A stretch of DNA of 64,000 nucleotides from Oceanobacillus luteolus (GCF_023715655.1 NZ_JAMBON010000012.1:27670-91669); one strand, 5' to 3'. Shown: positions 36,545 to 45,720, counted from the first letter of the stretch. The notes: a model not told the origin generated them from the letters alone. Translations and numbers: made by a program.

Positions 36545-37741
36545 TTATCTCTCCTGAATCCGGAATATTTCCAACCCGTATACGTTTGTTTCATCTCCAT
36601 CTACCATACGAATTTCACCTTCATACAAATTCTCTGCATTCACTAAGTCAACCATAAATACCTTACGGAACTGAATACCATTTTCATTGACCTGGCTATA
36701 TAAATAAAGGGAATCCCCCTCAGGATAAATGCCATACAATCCCTCTAATACGCTTGTTCCGAGAGTAATGCTCTCTTCTTCCTCAAACTTATGTTGTACA
36801 AGGTCATACACATAATAAGTAAGCCCATCTGGTGTAAAGTTAATAAAATACAAATTATCTTTTCCAGTAACGATATGGCCTTGCGACAGATAATCCTCTG
36901 CTCCAAATGGATCTTCAGGTTTATCTGTAAAATCATCAGGGAAAGTTATTGGCTTACTCTCCTTCGTTTCAAAATGATATGTGAAATACTCACTCTCCGC
37001 TAAGTGGTGGCCATCACTTGTAACCTCGATGTGATCCACGCTGACAACAATCTGTTCTTTCTGACCAATATCAGTATCGTTACTCAATACATTCACCGAA
37101 TCTAGGAATGGTAATTCCATCAAAGGATAATGATCAATAATTTTTTCTTCATCGATGGAAATTTCATATATCATTACATCTTTGTTCTCTCCAAAATAAT
37201 TTATCGTCACAGCATAAAGTGTATCTTCAATCATCTGTACTTCTTCGACATAGATTTGATGATATTTTGATCTTTCCGGGATGTCGAGACGAAAAGAAGT
37301 CCTATCTCCGCTTTCCTTATTCTGGACATCCACTTCCATTTGATTGTGTATGAAGTCAGGGCCGACATATGCTAGCTGTTTATCTGTATCCACAAATAAG
37401 TTGGACTCTTCTGTTTTCCCTCTCATAAAACCCGAATCTTCCTCAATTAACTTTTGTATTACATTTGACTCGAAGAAATTATTATATTGCTCAAAGAAAT
37501 TTAAGTCCCGTTGGTAAACAATACCATCTGCTGTCAGTCTGAATGAATGCCACATGGAATCATTATTCGTGTGATAATCGCCATATATCATTAATTGTTC
37601 ACCAATCTTTTTATCCCCTTCTACGGTCACCAATTCAAATTCCGGCAGTCCGTTCTTAGCAATCGCATGATGAACATAAAGTACACCAAAGGTGATGATA
37701 ATAAATATCGGTAAGATGATGACTTTCCAATAACGCTTCAT
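36545..37741 (-). CDS. membrane-anchored extracellular protein of an ABC-exporter operon, unknown
   Basis: 398 aa with one N-terminal membrane helix (about 6-26) and a long extracellular part made mainly of beta strands. Repeated patterns such as QLMIYGDYHTNNDSMWHSFRLTADG and LYFINFTPDGLTYYVYDL resemble beta-propeller or YtrF-like sensor proteins, but no named family is certain. It is last in an operon with a GntR regulator, an ATPase and a permease and starts 11 bases after the permease. The ATG follows GGGGGGAG. Probably the surface partner of that transporter. Confidence 0.72.
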   Translation of the reverse strand: MKRYWKVIILPIFIIITFGVLYVHHAIAKNGLPEFELVTVEGDKKIGEQLMIYGDYHTNNDSMWHSFRLTADGIVYQRDLNFFEQYNNFFESNVIQKLIEEDSGFMRGKTEESNLFVDTDKQLAYVGPDFIHNQMEVDVQNKESGDRTSFRLDIPERSKYHQIYVEEVQMIEDTLYAVTINYFGENKDVMIYEISIDEEKIIDHYPLMELPFLDSVNVLSNDTDIGQKEQIVVSVDHIEVTSDGHHLAESEYFTYHFETKESKPITFPDDFTDKPEDPFGAEDYLSQGHIVTGKDNLYFINFTPDGLTYYVYDLVQHKFEEEESITLGTSVLEGLYGIYPEGDSLYLYSQVNENGIQFRKVFMVDLVNAENLYEGEIRMVDGDETNVYGLEIFRIQER

Positions 37742-37752
37742 GAAACTCCCCC

Positions 37753-38592
37753 CTATACCGTAATCTTTCTGTTCAATAGATAATGAGCGATCCATATACT
37801 CATTGCTGTAACGATTAATCCTAATACAATTTCCACAACAAATAATTCCATAGGATATAAATACCTCTTCGCAAAGATGATTTCCAGGATAAATGGGATG
37901 AAAAAGATACTCATTGAAACTAATGCATAAACAACTCCAAAGATAATACCTTTCCATTTGAAACATCTTTCAAAAAGAATGGAGGTGAACAGTACAAAGA
38001 CAAACATAAAACCAATTCCATAATGAATTAAAAACTGAATGAAATTCATAGGGATAAGTACTCCAAGGTACAGGTCTCCAACCGTATTAGCCAGGTATTC
38101 CATTATCGAATAATCATGCCGTAAATTAGCCGGGACCATCCATTTAAATATTTTTCCTTCAATCAGCAATAAAATGACCTGAAGAGCGACGAGCCCAAGT
38201 ACCATAAGGAAGATTGCCGTTGCCTTTGAAAGATAAATATTAATCCTCGCTGTCGGAAGCATAAGCAGCCGATAAATAAACGTATTTTTACCAAGCCAAT
38301 CCCGATACCAGATGAAAAAACAATATAACAGCAACGTCACCGCTGCAATAACAATCGGCAAATTGAACCAGCCTGAGTGTTGTAAATCCATTAGACTGAC
38401 CTGACCGAATTGTTCCACATACTTTTCAATCGAAATCCCATCTCTGTATACCGCGAGATTAAATTGGTTCATATAATTTTTAGCCACACTGTAAGTACTG
38501 ATAAGTTGAGAGATAATCGTAATAATTATAAGCACGAAATAAATTTTAATAAATCGACTCAATTCAAAATTCAACAATTTTATATAATTCAT
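37753..38592 (-). CDS. ABC transporter permease, ABC-2 like
   Basis: 279 aa with six membrane helices (about 12-33, 76-96, 117-145, 175-200, 205-230 and 245-272) and a larger outer loop at 35-75. It sits between the ATPase gene (4-base overlap) and the surface protein. This resembles the ytr (acetoin utilisation/peptide stress) arrangement of B. subtilis but the protein itself is only loosely similar. The transported substrate is unknown. Confidence 0.78.
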   Translation of the reverse strand: MNYIKLLNFELSRFIKIYFVLIIITIISQLISTYSVAKNYMNQFNLAVYRDGISIEKYVEQFGQVSLMDLQHSGWFNLPIVIAAVTLLLYCFFIWYRDWLGKNTFIYRLLMLPTARINIYLSKATAIFLMVLGLVALQVILLLIEGKIFKWMVPANLRHDYSIMEYLANTVGDLYLGVLIPMNFIQFLIHYGIGFMFVFVLFTSILFERCFKWKGIIFGVVYALVSMSIFFIPFILEIIFAKRYLYPMELFVVEIVLGLIVTAMSIWIAHYLLNRKITV

Positions 38593-39278
38593 CCACGATA
38601 TACCTCCCTCATTACATCAACTACAGACTTCCCTTCCATCTCACGCATTTCCTCTGTATGGAATTCCCTTACGATTGTTCCATCATCAAGTAAGACCACT
38701 TTATCGATGAGATGCTCAATATCATTGATTTCATGGGTCGTAATGACAACACCGCGATCTTCCACCAAATGACTCGTAAATACATCAGCGATTTGTTCAC
38801 GGCTGAATATATCGATCCCTGAAAAAGGTTCATCCATTAATAAATAGTCAACATCAAGCGCAAGACCGAGCAGCAAATTTACTTTTGCGACATTCCCTTT
38901 CGATAAACTTGAAATCCGCTCTTCTTTCTTCAGTCTAAAAAAGCCCAATAGCTCTTCTGCCCTTTCATCATTCCAGCTGTTATAAAAGTCTTTCATAAAC
39001 TGAATCGCTTCAGCAATTTTCATGTGCGGAAGCATCGTAATTGCATCAGGAATAAAAGCTATTTTTTCATAAGATTCCTTTGTCAGCTTTTCCCCATCGA
39101 TTAATATTTCTCCACTTGTCATTGGTGTCAGATTCATAATCCCATTTAGAATGGTCGTTTTCCCTACTCCATTCACACCAATCAGACAAGTTATTTCCCC
39201 TTTATTCGCTGTAAAGGAGACACCTTGAAGCACTTTTTTCCGGCCATATTTCTTTGTAACATTCTTAACTTCAATCAA
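38589..39278 (-). CDS. ABC transporter ATP-binding protein (YtrB-like)
   Basis: 229 aa. Walker A GVNGVGKTT, signature SLSKGNVAKVNLLLGLA (a degenerate LSGGQ typical of the YtrB/YxlF exporters), Walker B YLLMDEPFSGIDI, switch His TTHEINDIEHL. It overlaps the GntR gene before it and the permease gene after it by 4 bases each, so the operon is tightly coupled. An exporter function is inferred from class. Confidence 0.88.
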   Translation of the reverse strand: MIEVKNVTKKYGRKKVLQGVSFTANKGEITCLIGVNGVGKTTILNGIMNLTPMTSGEILIDGEKLTKESYEKIAFIPDAITMLPHMKIAEAIQFMKDFYNSWNDERAEELLGFFRLKKEERISSLSKGNVAKVNLLLGLALDVDYLLMDEPFSGIDIFSREQIADVFTSHLVEDRGVVITTHEINDIEHLIDKVVLLDDGTIVREFHTEEMREMEGKSVVDVMREVYRG

Positions 39279-39655
39279 CTATGCTCCCCCTTTTGCTTTT
39301 CATACTTCTCTTTTATTAAACGGATCAAGTCATCCATCGGTATATTCACCGGTTTCACTGCAGCTATAAATGTGTCCACAGCTTCTCCAATCAATTCGGT
39401 GCGCAGATTGCGTAAAACTTGTTCATCTTTCGTAATACGACTCGGATTATTCCCCTCTGTAAAAATCAAGCCCGCTTCCTCCATTTCTTTGTATGCTCGT
39501 TGTGCTGTATTTGGATTAATTTTAAGCTGGTTCGCCAGTTCACGTCGGGAAGGGATTTCCTGTCCCGGTTCATATTTTCCACTCGCAATTTGTTCCTTGA
39601 AATGCTGCATTACTTGTACGTAAACCGGATCTCGTTTATTAAACGTAATTTTCAA
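39275..39655 (-). CDS. GntR-family regulator (YtrA subfamily)
   Basis: 126 aa: a winged helix at about 8-70 (DPVYVQVMQHFKEQIASGKYEPGQEIPSRRELANQLKINPNTAQRAYKEMEEAGLIF) and a short helical tail for dimerisation, the YtrA layout. The start is TTG 39655, because AGGAGGGG lies just before it; the frame from 39688 would place that site inside the gene. It likely represses its own ABC operon, as YtrA does in answer to cell-wall antibiotics. The inducer here is unknown. Confidence 0.85.
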   Translation of the reverse strand: MKITFNKRDPVYVQVMQHFKEQIASGKYEPGQEIPSRRELANQLKINPNTAQRAYKEMEEAGLIFTEGNNPSRITKDEQVLRNLRTELIGEAVDTFIAAVKPVNIPMDDLIRLIKEKYEKQKGEHS

Positions 39656-39692
39656 TATGCCCCTCCTCATTTCCTGTTGTTGGTTCACCCTT

Positions 39693-39710
39693 GTATTAAA
39701 TACTTAATAC
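39693..39710. promoter_or_regulatory. second YtrA-type operator in the 5' leader
   Basis: GTATTAA-ATAC-TTAATAC is a perfect 7-bp inverted repeat, 38 bases upstream of the GntR start. It matches the operator-like sequence in the promoter about 90 bases upstream. Confidence 0.6.
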
Positions 39711-39794
39711 ATAGAGGATAAAAAATATATAAAGAATAAGTCGTTCTTGATTTTGAATTTAAGCGTATTAGATGGTTGATACACTCTTCATGAT

Positions 39795-39825
39795 GTATTA
39801 TATGCTTAGTACACTAAACTGTCAA
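39795..39825 (-). promoter_or_regulatory. consensus promoter of the GntR-ABC operon with overlapping operator
   Basis: On the minus strand TTGACA (39820-39825), 17 bases, then TATAAT (39797-39802): both hexamers are perfect. GTACTAAGCATATAATAC overlaps the -10 box and resembles the leader operator, so a bound GntR dimer would block polymerase. Confidence 0.85.
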
Positions 39826-39938
39826 TACGAATCTTATCAAAGAAGCCCTTCTCCACGAGGAAAACAGCTCTTTATGTTACAATGGAGTTTGTGGAAAACA
39901 TGCTTTTTGAAGCGAGACAAAGGGAGTTCATACATAAT

Positions 39939-40709
39939 ATGAAATTAGTATCATGGAATGTAAACGGGATCCGTGCCTGTGTCCGTAAAGGGTTCTTGGA
40001 TTACTTTTCTGAGGTGGATGCTGACATCTTTTGCATCCAGGAATCGAAGGTTCAAGAAGGCCAAATCGATCTGAATTTAGACGGGTACTATCAGTACTGG
40101 AATTACGCACAAAGAAAAGGTTACTCCGGTACAGCTGTCTTTACGAAGAAAAAGCCGCTCCATGTACACTACGGTGTCGGCGAAGAGGAAACAGAAGAGG
40201 AAGGTCGAATCATCACATTGGAATATGAAGATTTTTATCTCGTCAATGTGTATACTCCGAATGCAAAAAGGGACTTAACAAGACTTGAAGAACGACTACA
40301 GTGGGAAGATAAAATTTTCACCTACTTGTTGGAACTCGATAAACAGAAACCTGTCATTTACTGCGGAGATCTGAACGTAGCTCATCAAGAGGTTGATATT
40401 CGCAACTATAAAACAAATTATGGGAACTCTGGTTTCACAGTAGAAGAAAGAGAAAAAATGTCCCGTTTGTTATCGAATGGTTTTATTGATACATTACGCT
40501 ACTTCCACCCAGATACGGAAGGCATTTATACGTGGTGGTCATACATGAAAACCGTCCGTGAGCGGAATATCGGCTGGAGGATAGATTATTTTATCGTATC
40601 ACAGCGGCTGGAGAATGCACTGGTAGAATCAGTGGCTCATCCATCAGTAATGGGCAGCGATCATTGTCCAATCATGCTTGAATTGGACGAAGATGTACTT
40701 TCAAACTAA
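39939..40709 (+). CDS. exoA: exodeoxyribonuclease III / AP endonuclease
   Basis: It cuts DNA at abasic sites and degrades 3' ends in base excision repair. 256 aa with the exonuclease III motifs KLVSWNVNGIRA, DIFCIQESKVQ, VNVYTPNAKRDL, YCGDLNVAHQEVDI (GDxN), TWWSYMKTVRERNIGWRIDYF and SDHCPIMLEL. The start is ATG 39939, matching the family N-terminus; AGGGAG lies 12 bases upstream, somewhat far. Longer frames lack a ribosome site. Confidence 0.95.
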   Translation: MKLVSWNVNGIRACVRKGFLDYFSEVDADIFCIQESKVQEGQIDLNLDGYYQYWNYAQRKGYSGTAVFTKKKPLHVHYGVGEEETEEEGRIITLEYEDFYLVNVYTPNAKRDLTRLEERLQWEDKIFTYLLELDKQKPVIYCGDLNVAHQEVDIRNYKTNYGNSGFTVEEREKMSRLLSNGFIDTLRYFHPDTEGIYTWWSYMKTVRERNIGWRIDYFIVSQRLENALVESVAHPSVMGSDHCPIMLELDEDVLSN

Positions 40710-40715
40710 GAAGTT

Positions 40716-40753
40716 GGGTCAATCCGGAATTTCCAGATTGACCCTTATTTTTA
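40716..40753. terminator. terminator between exoA and the MBL gene
   Basis: GGGTCAATC pairs with GATTGACCC and is followed by TTATTTTTATT. The two flanking genes converge. Confidence 0.88.
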
Positions 40754-41698
40754 TTGCTTGATTTTTTTAAAATAATCCATGATACCTAAAGCACATATCT
40801 GAATATCAAGGTTAAGAATGATATAGACTTCATGATCGTCATGAATACCGAATCCTTGAAGATGCGATTTCACTCTTGCCATAATCTGATTGGCAATTTC
40901 ATTATAATCGCCGCCTTCCTCTATTACCTCTTCAGATATATCCATGTAGATATCCAACCAGTCTGCCACTTGTTTCAAAGCAGCATCCGGGTTCTCTGTC
41001 ATACTAAAATGCCCGAAGTAGATCCGATCTACATTTTTTTCTTGAACCCGCTTGATGGAAGCATGCATATCATTTGGATTAAAATGATTCGGCGAAGTAG
41101 TTGGCAGGTATAACTCTACCCCTTCCTGCAGTAACAACTCATAACGGACACCTGTCGTATCTCCCGTAAAGATTCCATTACTTACCGGATCGTAAATGCT
41201 GAAGTGATGTTTCGCATGACCAGGCGTATCCCAAAACTCCAGTGTACAGTTCGCCCCTATTTTCAGTGTATCCCCTTCTGACTTTTCCACAACCCTGTCT
41301 GCAGGTACAGGCACGATCGGGTCATATATTTCCGAGAAACTATCCCCATAAATAGCTCTTGCCCCTGCCGCTAATTTAGATGGGTCAATTAAATGTCTTC
41401 CTCCCCTTGGATGAACAATTAATGTTGCATTGGGACATTGCTGCAATAGAAATCCAGCGCCCCCAGCATGATCTAAATGGACATGGGTCACGATGATATA
41501 CTTCACATCCGCAAACGTATGACCCAGTTCCTCCAAACCTCTTTTAATATATCTCACGGATGGACTTGGCCCCACTTCTACAAGCGTCAATTCCTCTTCA
41601 TCAATGACATATGTACCTGTTCTGTTCGGAATATCCATATCAAACCCATCAATCAACGAAATTCGGTCGTCCAATTGAATTGGATTTTTCTCCTTCAT
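40751..41698 (-). CDS. metallo-beta-lactamase-fold hydrolase
   Basis: 315 aa. The zinc motif is THVHLDHAGG (about 70-79); later ligands are in DTPGHAKHHFSIYD, FTGDTTG and IYFGHFS. It belongs to the glyoxalase II/MBL group of unknown substrate. The start ATG 41698 has GGAGGG upstream; the long frame that starts at 41749 has a weaker site. A C-terminal extension of about 30 residues is hydrophobic/basic. Cytoplasmic. Confidence 0.85.
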   Translation of the reverse strand: MKEKNPIQLDDRISLIDGFDMDIPNRTGTYVIDEEELTLVEVGPSPSVRYIKRGLEELGHTFADVKYIIVTHVHLDHAGGAGFLLQQCPNATLIVHPRGGRHLIDPSKLAAGARAIYGDSFSEIYDPIVPVPADRVVEKSEGDTLKIGANCTLEFWDTPGHAKHHFSIYDPVSNGIFTGDTTGVRYELLLQEGVELYLPTTSPNHFNPNDMHASIKRVQEKNVDRIYFGHFSMTENPDAALKQVADWLDIYMDISEEVIEEGGDYNEIANQIMARVKSHLQGFGIHDDHEVYIILNLDIQICALGIMDYFKKIKQ

Positions 41699-41765
41699 GA
41701 AAAGCCCTCCCCCTTCATTAAATTTCTTAACCTCATCATACCAAAACAAGCTTCATGGTGCGAAA

Positions 41766-41990
41766 TTTAATGTAGGAGAGCTTTTATCTTACCGAATTAA
41801 TTTGCTTCATGCTGTTTTAGGAAAGTAAAAATGCTTTATCTTAGGGAACTAACTCACTTTACGCAAATTAGGGAAAATAAACCGGTTATATCTTCAGAAC
41901 TAACTCGCTTCACATCAATTAGGGAAAGTAAAGCGGTTTTATCTTCCGGAACTAACTTACTTCAAGCCAATTAGGGAAAATAAAGCCTTC
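41766..41990. repeat. second tandem repeat array, 51-52-bp period
   Basis: Units start with TTAGGGAAA-TAAA at 41817, 41868, 41919 and 41971. A decayed unit precedes the first and the last is partial. Shared elements are TTATCTT and GGAACTAACT, then CTT and AA. Steps are 51, 51 and 52 bases. It sits in the divergent gap between the MBL gene and the CotF-like gene. The period equals that of the array at 7442-8089, but the sequences differ apart from a similar GGAAC-AA-T start when the first array is read on the other strand. Confidence 0.85.
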
Positions 41991-42062
41991 CCTCTATTTC
42001 CCATGTATAACATCTCTCAATCGGAAGAAAATAATACGGAAAATATGAAGGAGGTTATTCGA

Positions 42063-42677
42063 TTGTTCAATCAACAGCAAAATGAGGATTTCCAAAGTTC
42101 TACCCAGATGTCTGCACAAAACAGTCACGGTGGCCATGAATTATTTGACTCCCATGAAGCAATCAGCGGTTTAGTTGCAGCCCTTGAGCATAGTGTGTTA
42201 TACGAACCACATATTCAAGATCCTGAATTAAAACAACTGATGACTAGACAGAAATCATATTTGACACAGCTGTATAATACGATTGTGGAAACTTTACAGA
42301 CAGGTCAAGAACCAGCAGTCAAGACTCAGACTTATAATATGCCTTTTGACAATAACACCGTATACGGTATGGAAGCGAGTCAACCAAAAACACCTGCACA
42401 ATCTGTGAATGAACTTAACGACTCTTGTTTTTCCAGCTTTATGATGGGACACTTGAAAGCTTGTGCCTCTCATTTCACTATGACAGCTTTGGAAGCAACC
42501 AACCCTGTCATGCGTCGTGTGTTTGCTGACAGTATTCCAAACTTGATTGAAATGGCGTTTGAAATTTACCTTTACCAAAACAAAAATAAATATTATCAAG
42601 TTCCTCAGTTAAAAGACGAAGATATGCAAGCTTATATGAACAGTTTTGCGAAAATACAAGGCCAGATGCCACACTAA
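42063..42677 (+). CDS. CotF-like spore coat protein
   Basis: 204 aa, Gln/Asn-rich start followed by a helical ferritin-like CotF domain. The region HELFDSHEAISGLVAALEHSVLYEPHIQDPELKQLMTRQ and the later NDSCFSSFMMGHLKACASHFTMTALEATNPVMRRVFADS fit the family. The start is TTG 42063, because AAGGAGG lies eight bases upstream; the in-frame ATG at 42003 lies in the repeat array without a site. Presumed sporulation protein of the coat. Confidence 0.82.
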   Translation: MFNQQQNEDFQSSTQMSAQNSHGGHELFDSHEAISGLVAALEHSVLYEPHIQDPELKQLMTRQKSYLTQLYNTIVETLQTGQEPAVKTQTYNMPFDNNTVYGMEASQPKTPAQSVNELNDSCFSSFMMGHLKACASHFTMTALEATNPVMRRVFADSIPNLIEMAFEIYLYQNKNKYYQVPQLKDEDMQAYMNSFAKIQGQMPH

Positions 42678-42701
42678 CATCGTTGCACCGTGGTCTTTTA
42701 G

Positions 42702-42740
42702 GGACACGAAAATAGGACCTGCCTATTTTCGTGTCCTCTT
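42702..42740 (+). terminator. terminator after CotF-like gene
   Basis: GGACACGAAAATAGG pairs with CCTATTTTCGTGTCC over a 5-base loop and is followed by TCTTTGCTT. Confidence 0.88.
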
Positions 42741-42821
42741 TGCTTATAATAAAATTTAAAATGAATCCTTTTTCGTTTTTTCCCGTAATAGAATTACTAA
42801 AATGAAAAGGGGATAGCATGT

Positions 42822-43619
42822 ATGAATAACCATGAGATTGATTACATTATTCACGGAGATGACATGCAATTTGTAGAAGTTGAATTAGATCCGCAAGAAA
42901 CAGTAATAGCTGAAGCAGGAAGCTTAATGATGATGGAAGATCATATTCAAATGGAAACTATTTTTGGAGATGGCTCAGAGGATGAAAAACCAGGACTTAT
43001 GGGTAAACTTATCGGAGCTGGTAAACGAGTGATCACTGGAGAAAGTTTATTCATGACAACTTTTACGAACGAAGGAATCGGCAAGAAAAAAGTATCTTTT
43101 GCTTCCCCTTACCCCGGTAAAATCATACCAATGGACCTTAGCGAGAAAAACGGAAAAATCATCTGTCAAAAAGATGCATTTCTCGCAGCTGCTAAAGGAG
43201 TTAGTGTAGGCGTGGAATTCCAACGTAAAATAGGTGTTGGCTTCTTTGGTGGAGAAGGCTTTATCATGCAAAAACTTGAAGGAGACGGAATGGCGTTCGT
43301 TCATGCAGGCGGAACAGTCCATAAAAAAGTATTAGATGTTGGAGAGTCCTTACGGGTGGATACAGGTTGTCTTGTTGCCATGACTGGTGATGTGGATTAT
43401 AACATCGAATATGTCGGCGGCATCAAAACTGCTCTATTCGGTGGTGAAGGACTATTCTTTGCAACACTCAGAGGACCAGGAACAGTATGGGTGCAATCAT
43501 TACCATTCTCCCGTTTAGCAAGTAGAATCTTTGCTGCAGCACCTCAACGTGGTGGCTCTAAAGAAGAAGGTAGCATCGCTGGCGGATTATTCGATTTACT
43601 TGGTGGCGACAGAAGATAG
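42822..43619 (+). CDS. AIM24/TIGR00266 family protein
   Basis: 265 aa beta-rich protein. It shows the pattern [76 protein letters not shown] and [13 protein letters not shown] of the TIGR00266 family. It ends in a Gly/Arg-rich tail ([17 protein letters not shown]). It is common in bacteria; the function is not established. The ATG has GGGGATAG upstream. Confidence 0.87.
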   Translation: MNNHEIDYIIHGDDMQFVEVELDPQETVIAEAGSLMMMEDHIQMETIFGDGSEDEKPGLMGKLIGAGKRVITGESLFMTTFTNEGIGKKKVSFASPYPGKIIPMDLSEKNGKIICQKDAFLAAAKGVSVGVEFQRKIGVGFFGGEGFIMQKLEGDGMAFVHAGGTVHKKVLDVGESLRVDTGCLVAMTGDVDYNIEYVGGIKTALFGGEGLFFATLRGPGTVWVQSLPFSRLASRIFAAAPQRGGSKEEGSIAGGLFDLLGGDRR

Positions 43620-43681
43620 TCGTAAAAATGGACAAGATGCACATACTATCCATGTAGAGCTTTATATAAAGGAGGCTTACC

Positions 43682-43858
43682 ATGGGTAGAGACGAGCATA
43701 ATAAAAATAAGAATTCCCGTTTCGCACAGACGCCAAAACAACAATTGCGTGAAAGTGACGGTATTGATGTAGAGTATTCCGTTGAGCTGGCGGATACCGA
43801 CGATCGCGAAGCTCAAGCGAGAAGCAAGGCTGCGGAAAGAAGAGTGAAAGGTAAATAG
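43682..43858 (+). CDS. yfhD: YfhD-family small protein
   Basis: 58 aa, too short for most gene tables. The pattern MGRDEHNKNKNSRFAQTPKQ, then SDGIDVEYSVELAD and DREAQARSKAAERRVK, fits YfhD, a small hydrophilic protein conserved in spore-forming Bacillaceae. AAAGGAGG precedes the ATG. A terminator follows. The role is unknown; spore association has been suggested for the family. Confidence 0.82.
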   Translation: MGRDEHNKNKNSRFAQTPKQQLRESDGIDVEYSVELADTDDREAQARSKAAERRVKGK

Positions 43859-43864
43859 ACAGAT

Positions 43865-43901
43865 CAGGCCTTCATTTCCATGGAGGCCTGATTTTTATTT
43901 A
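43865..43901 (+). terminator. terminator after yfhD
   Basis: CAGGCCT pairs with AGGCCTG over a 12-base loop and is followed by ATTTTTATTT. Confidence 0.82.
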
Positions 43902-43976
43902 CAGCCTACGCTCTGGTTGATTTTTAGCTATTTATCACGTACATTAAAGAAAAACACATCTAAAGGATTGAACATA

Positions 43977-44417
43977 ATGACAAAAAAAAGTGTCGATGAC
44001 TATTTAACAGAAGGAATTCACGGTGTCCGCCTTCCAAAAGAAGGAGAAAGGATTCGCTTTCTAGGGACATTAAGAGAGAGAATTGTAATTGCACTTACGA
44101 TTGGACAAGTTATGAGCGATTCTGGACTTAAAAAATTGGAAGCCGCCATGAAAGAACATCCTAAAGCGAGACTGATCATGAATGGACATGTATCTTATCG
44201 CTTTTTAAAAGAGGAAAAGGCACTCGCTGCAAAATACAATATTCCATACACGACCGTAACAGATGAAGAGAATAAAACAGACATCGGCGCTGTCTTAACT
44301 TACGACTACGCTATTGATAAAGAAGAAATATTTATTAAGGAAGAAGAACCAATAGAGGAGCAACAGGAAGAAACAGAAAGCACCATCCTCGATAAAATAA
44401 AGAAATGGTTCCGATGA
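43977..44417 (+). CDS. yueI: YueI family (DUF1694) protein
   Basis: 146 aa. The N-terminus DDYLTEGIHGVRLPKEGERIRFLGTLRERI is the YueI signature; a Glu-rich tail ends it (EEEPIEEQQEETESTILDKIKKWFR), which may be amphipathic. The ATG at 43977 has AAAGGATTG upstream; the longer frame from 43917 lacks a site. Function unknown. It lies 26 bases upstream of cvfC on the same strand, and the two are probably cotranscribed. Confidence 0.85.
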   Translation: MTKKSVDDYLTEGIHGVRLPKEGERIRFLGTLRERIVIALTIGQVMSDSGLKKLEAAMKEHPKARLIMNGHVSYRFLKEEKALAAKYNIPYTTVTDEENKTDIGAVLTYDYAIDKEEIFIKEEEPIEEQQEETESTILDKIKKWFR

Positions 44418-44443
44418 TCCACAAGTTTAGAGGAGGTAAAACC

Positions 44444-45589
44444 ATGAGAATTGTTTCAATTGAACCTACACCAAGTCCTCATTCCATGAAAATAAATGTC
44501 AGTGAGGAGTTGCCAGCTGGTGAAAACTACAACTATAAACATACAGACGACCTAACAGATGCTCCACACAATGTACAGAAACTTTTCCAAATTCAAGGGG
44601 TCAAAAATATATATCGTGTTGTTGACTTCATCGCATTAGCCAGAGCCCCTAAAACCCCCTGGGAAGAAATATTACCACAGGTACGCGATGTTCTGGGTAC
44701 AGATGAAGATTTAGATGAGTTGGAATTTTTAGAGACTAGTGCACCAGCAACAGACTTCGGGGAGATAAAAGTATTTATTCAATTTTACCGCGGCATTCCA
44801 ATCCAAGTGAAGCTCGAGGAAGGCGATGAAGAAAAAAGATTTGGTCTTCCAGAACCTTTCCAAAAAGCGATTATGGAAGCTTCTGCAGCATCAGATACTT
44901 TTATTTTTGAACGGAAATGGGTTGAGCAGGATCCCCGCTACGGGAACTGGAATGAAGTTGGTAACGATATAGTGGAAGAAATAATGGCCACTTATAATGA
45001 AGAACGGCTGAATGAATTGGTGAAATTAGCACTCGAAAATCAAGATGCATCCGAACGTACTGAAGATAAAGATGTAGACATTCCTTTAGAAATCATGGAT
45101 GATCCGGATTGGAAAGTACGATATGCTGCCCTTGATAGAATTATTGAGCCTACTCTCAAGCATCTTCCCTTATTGGACAAGGCATTGGATGATGCTAAAG
45201 CTTCCGTTCGGCGTTTAGCCACTGCGTATCTTGGAATGATTGAGGAGCCAGAAGTGCTCCCACTACTTTATAAAGCTTTACAAGATAAAGCAGTAAACGT
45301 AAGACGCACGGCGGGCGATTGTCTATCAGACCTAGGATTTAAAGAAGCAATTCCCGAAATGATCAAAACCCTTGATGATCCTAGTCAAATCGTACGTTGG
45401 AGAGGTGCCATGTTCTTATACGAAGTCGGCGATGAAAGTGCAATTCCCGCACTTGAAGCTAAATTGGACGATCCGGAATTCGAAGTGCGTATGCAGGTTA
45501 AACTCGCACTCGAACGAATCAAAGGCGGTAAAGAAGCAAAAGGGTCCGTCTGGCATCAAATGACGCAAGCAGTAATAAAAAAAGATTAA
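44444..45589 (+). CDS. cvfC: CvfC/YpgR-like protein: NifU N-like domain plus HEAT repeats
   Basis: 381 aa. Residues 1-90 resemble the Nfu N-terminal domain (IVSIEPTPSPHSMKINVSEELP, then VQKLFQIQGVKNIYRVVDFIALAR). After a middle segment, HEAT-like repeats fill about 220-370 (DDPDWKVRYAALDRI, ASVRRLATAYLG, KAVNVRRTAGDCLSDLG, QIVRWRGAMFLYEVG, EFEVRMQVKLALERI). Staphylococcus CvfC is called a conserved virulence factor, but the biochemical role is open. ATG 44444 has AGGAGG upstream. Confidence 0.87.
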   Translation: MRIVSIEPTPSPHSMKINVSEELPAGENYNYKHTDDLTDAPHNVQKLFQIQGVKNIYRVVDFIALARAPKTPWEEILPQVRDVLGTDEDLDELEFLETSAPATDFGEIKVFIQFYRGIPIQVKLEEGDEEKRFGLPEPFQKAIMEASAASDTFIFERKWVEQDPRYGNWNEVGNDIVEEIMATYNEERLNELVKLALENQDASERTEDKDVDIPLEIMDDPDWKVRYAALDRIIEPTLKHLPLLDKALDDAKASVRRLATAYLGMIEEPEVLPLLYKALQDKAVNVRRTAGDCLSDLGFKEAIPEMIKTLDDPSQIVRWRGAMFLYEVGDESAIPALEAKLDDPEFEVRMQVKLALERIKGGKEAKGSVWHQMTQAVIKKD

Positions 45590-45594
45590 GTTAA

Positions 45595-45626
45595 ACTCCT
45601 AAGCAGCGCTTAGGAGTTTTTTATTT
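45595..45626 (+). terminator. terminator after cvfC
   Basis: AACTCCTAAGC pairs with GCTTAGGAGTT over a tiny loop and is followed by TTTTATTTT. Confidence 0.92.
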
Positions 45627-45720
45627 TGCGAACTCGTTTTTAAATGATTTACTTCTATTACTAATATGTATAAACTAAATATATGGAAATAAATGAATTT
45701 TTAAATGAAAGGATTTTTTA

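Noticed and set aside
37742..37966. 75-residue N-terminal extension of the surface protein in the exporter operon
   Set aside because: It overlaps the permease gene in another frame; ATG 37741 has a strong ribosome site and begins a membrane anchor.
42003..42062. ATG 42003 as the CotF-like start
   Set aside because: No ribosome site; it lies just after the repeat array, while TTG 42063 follows AAGGAGG.
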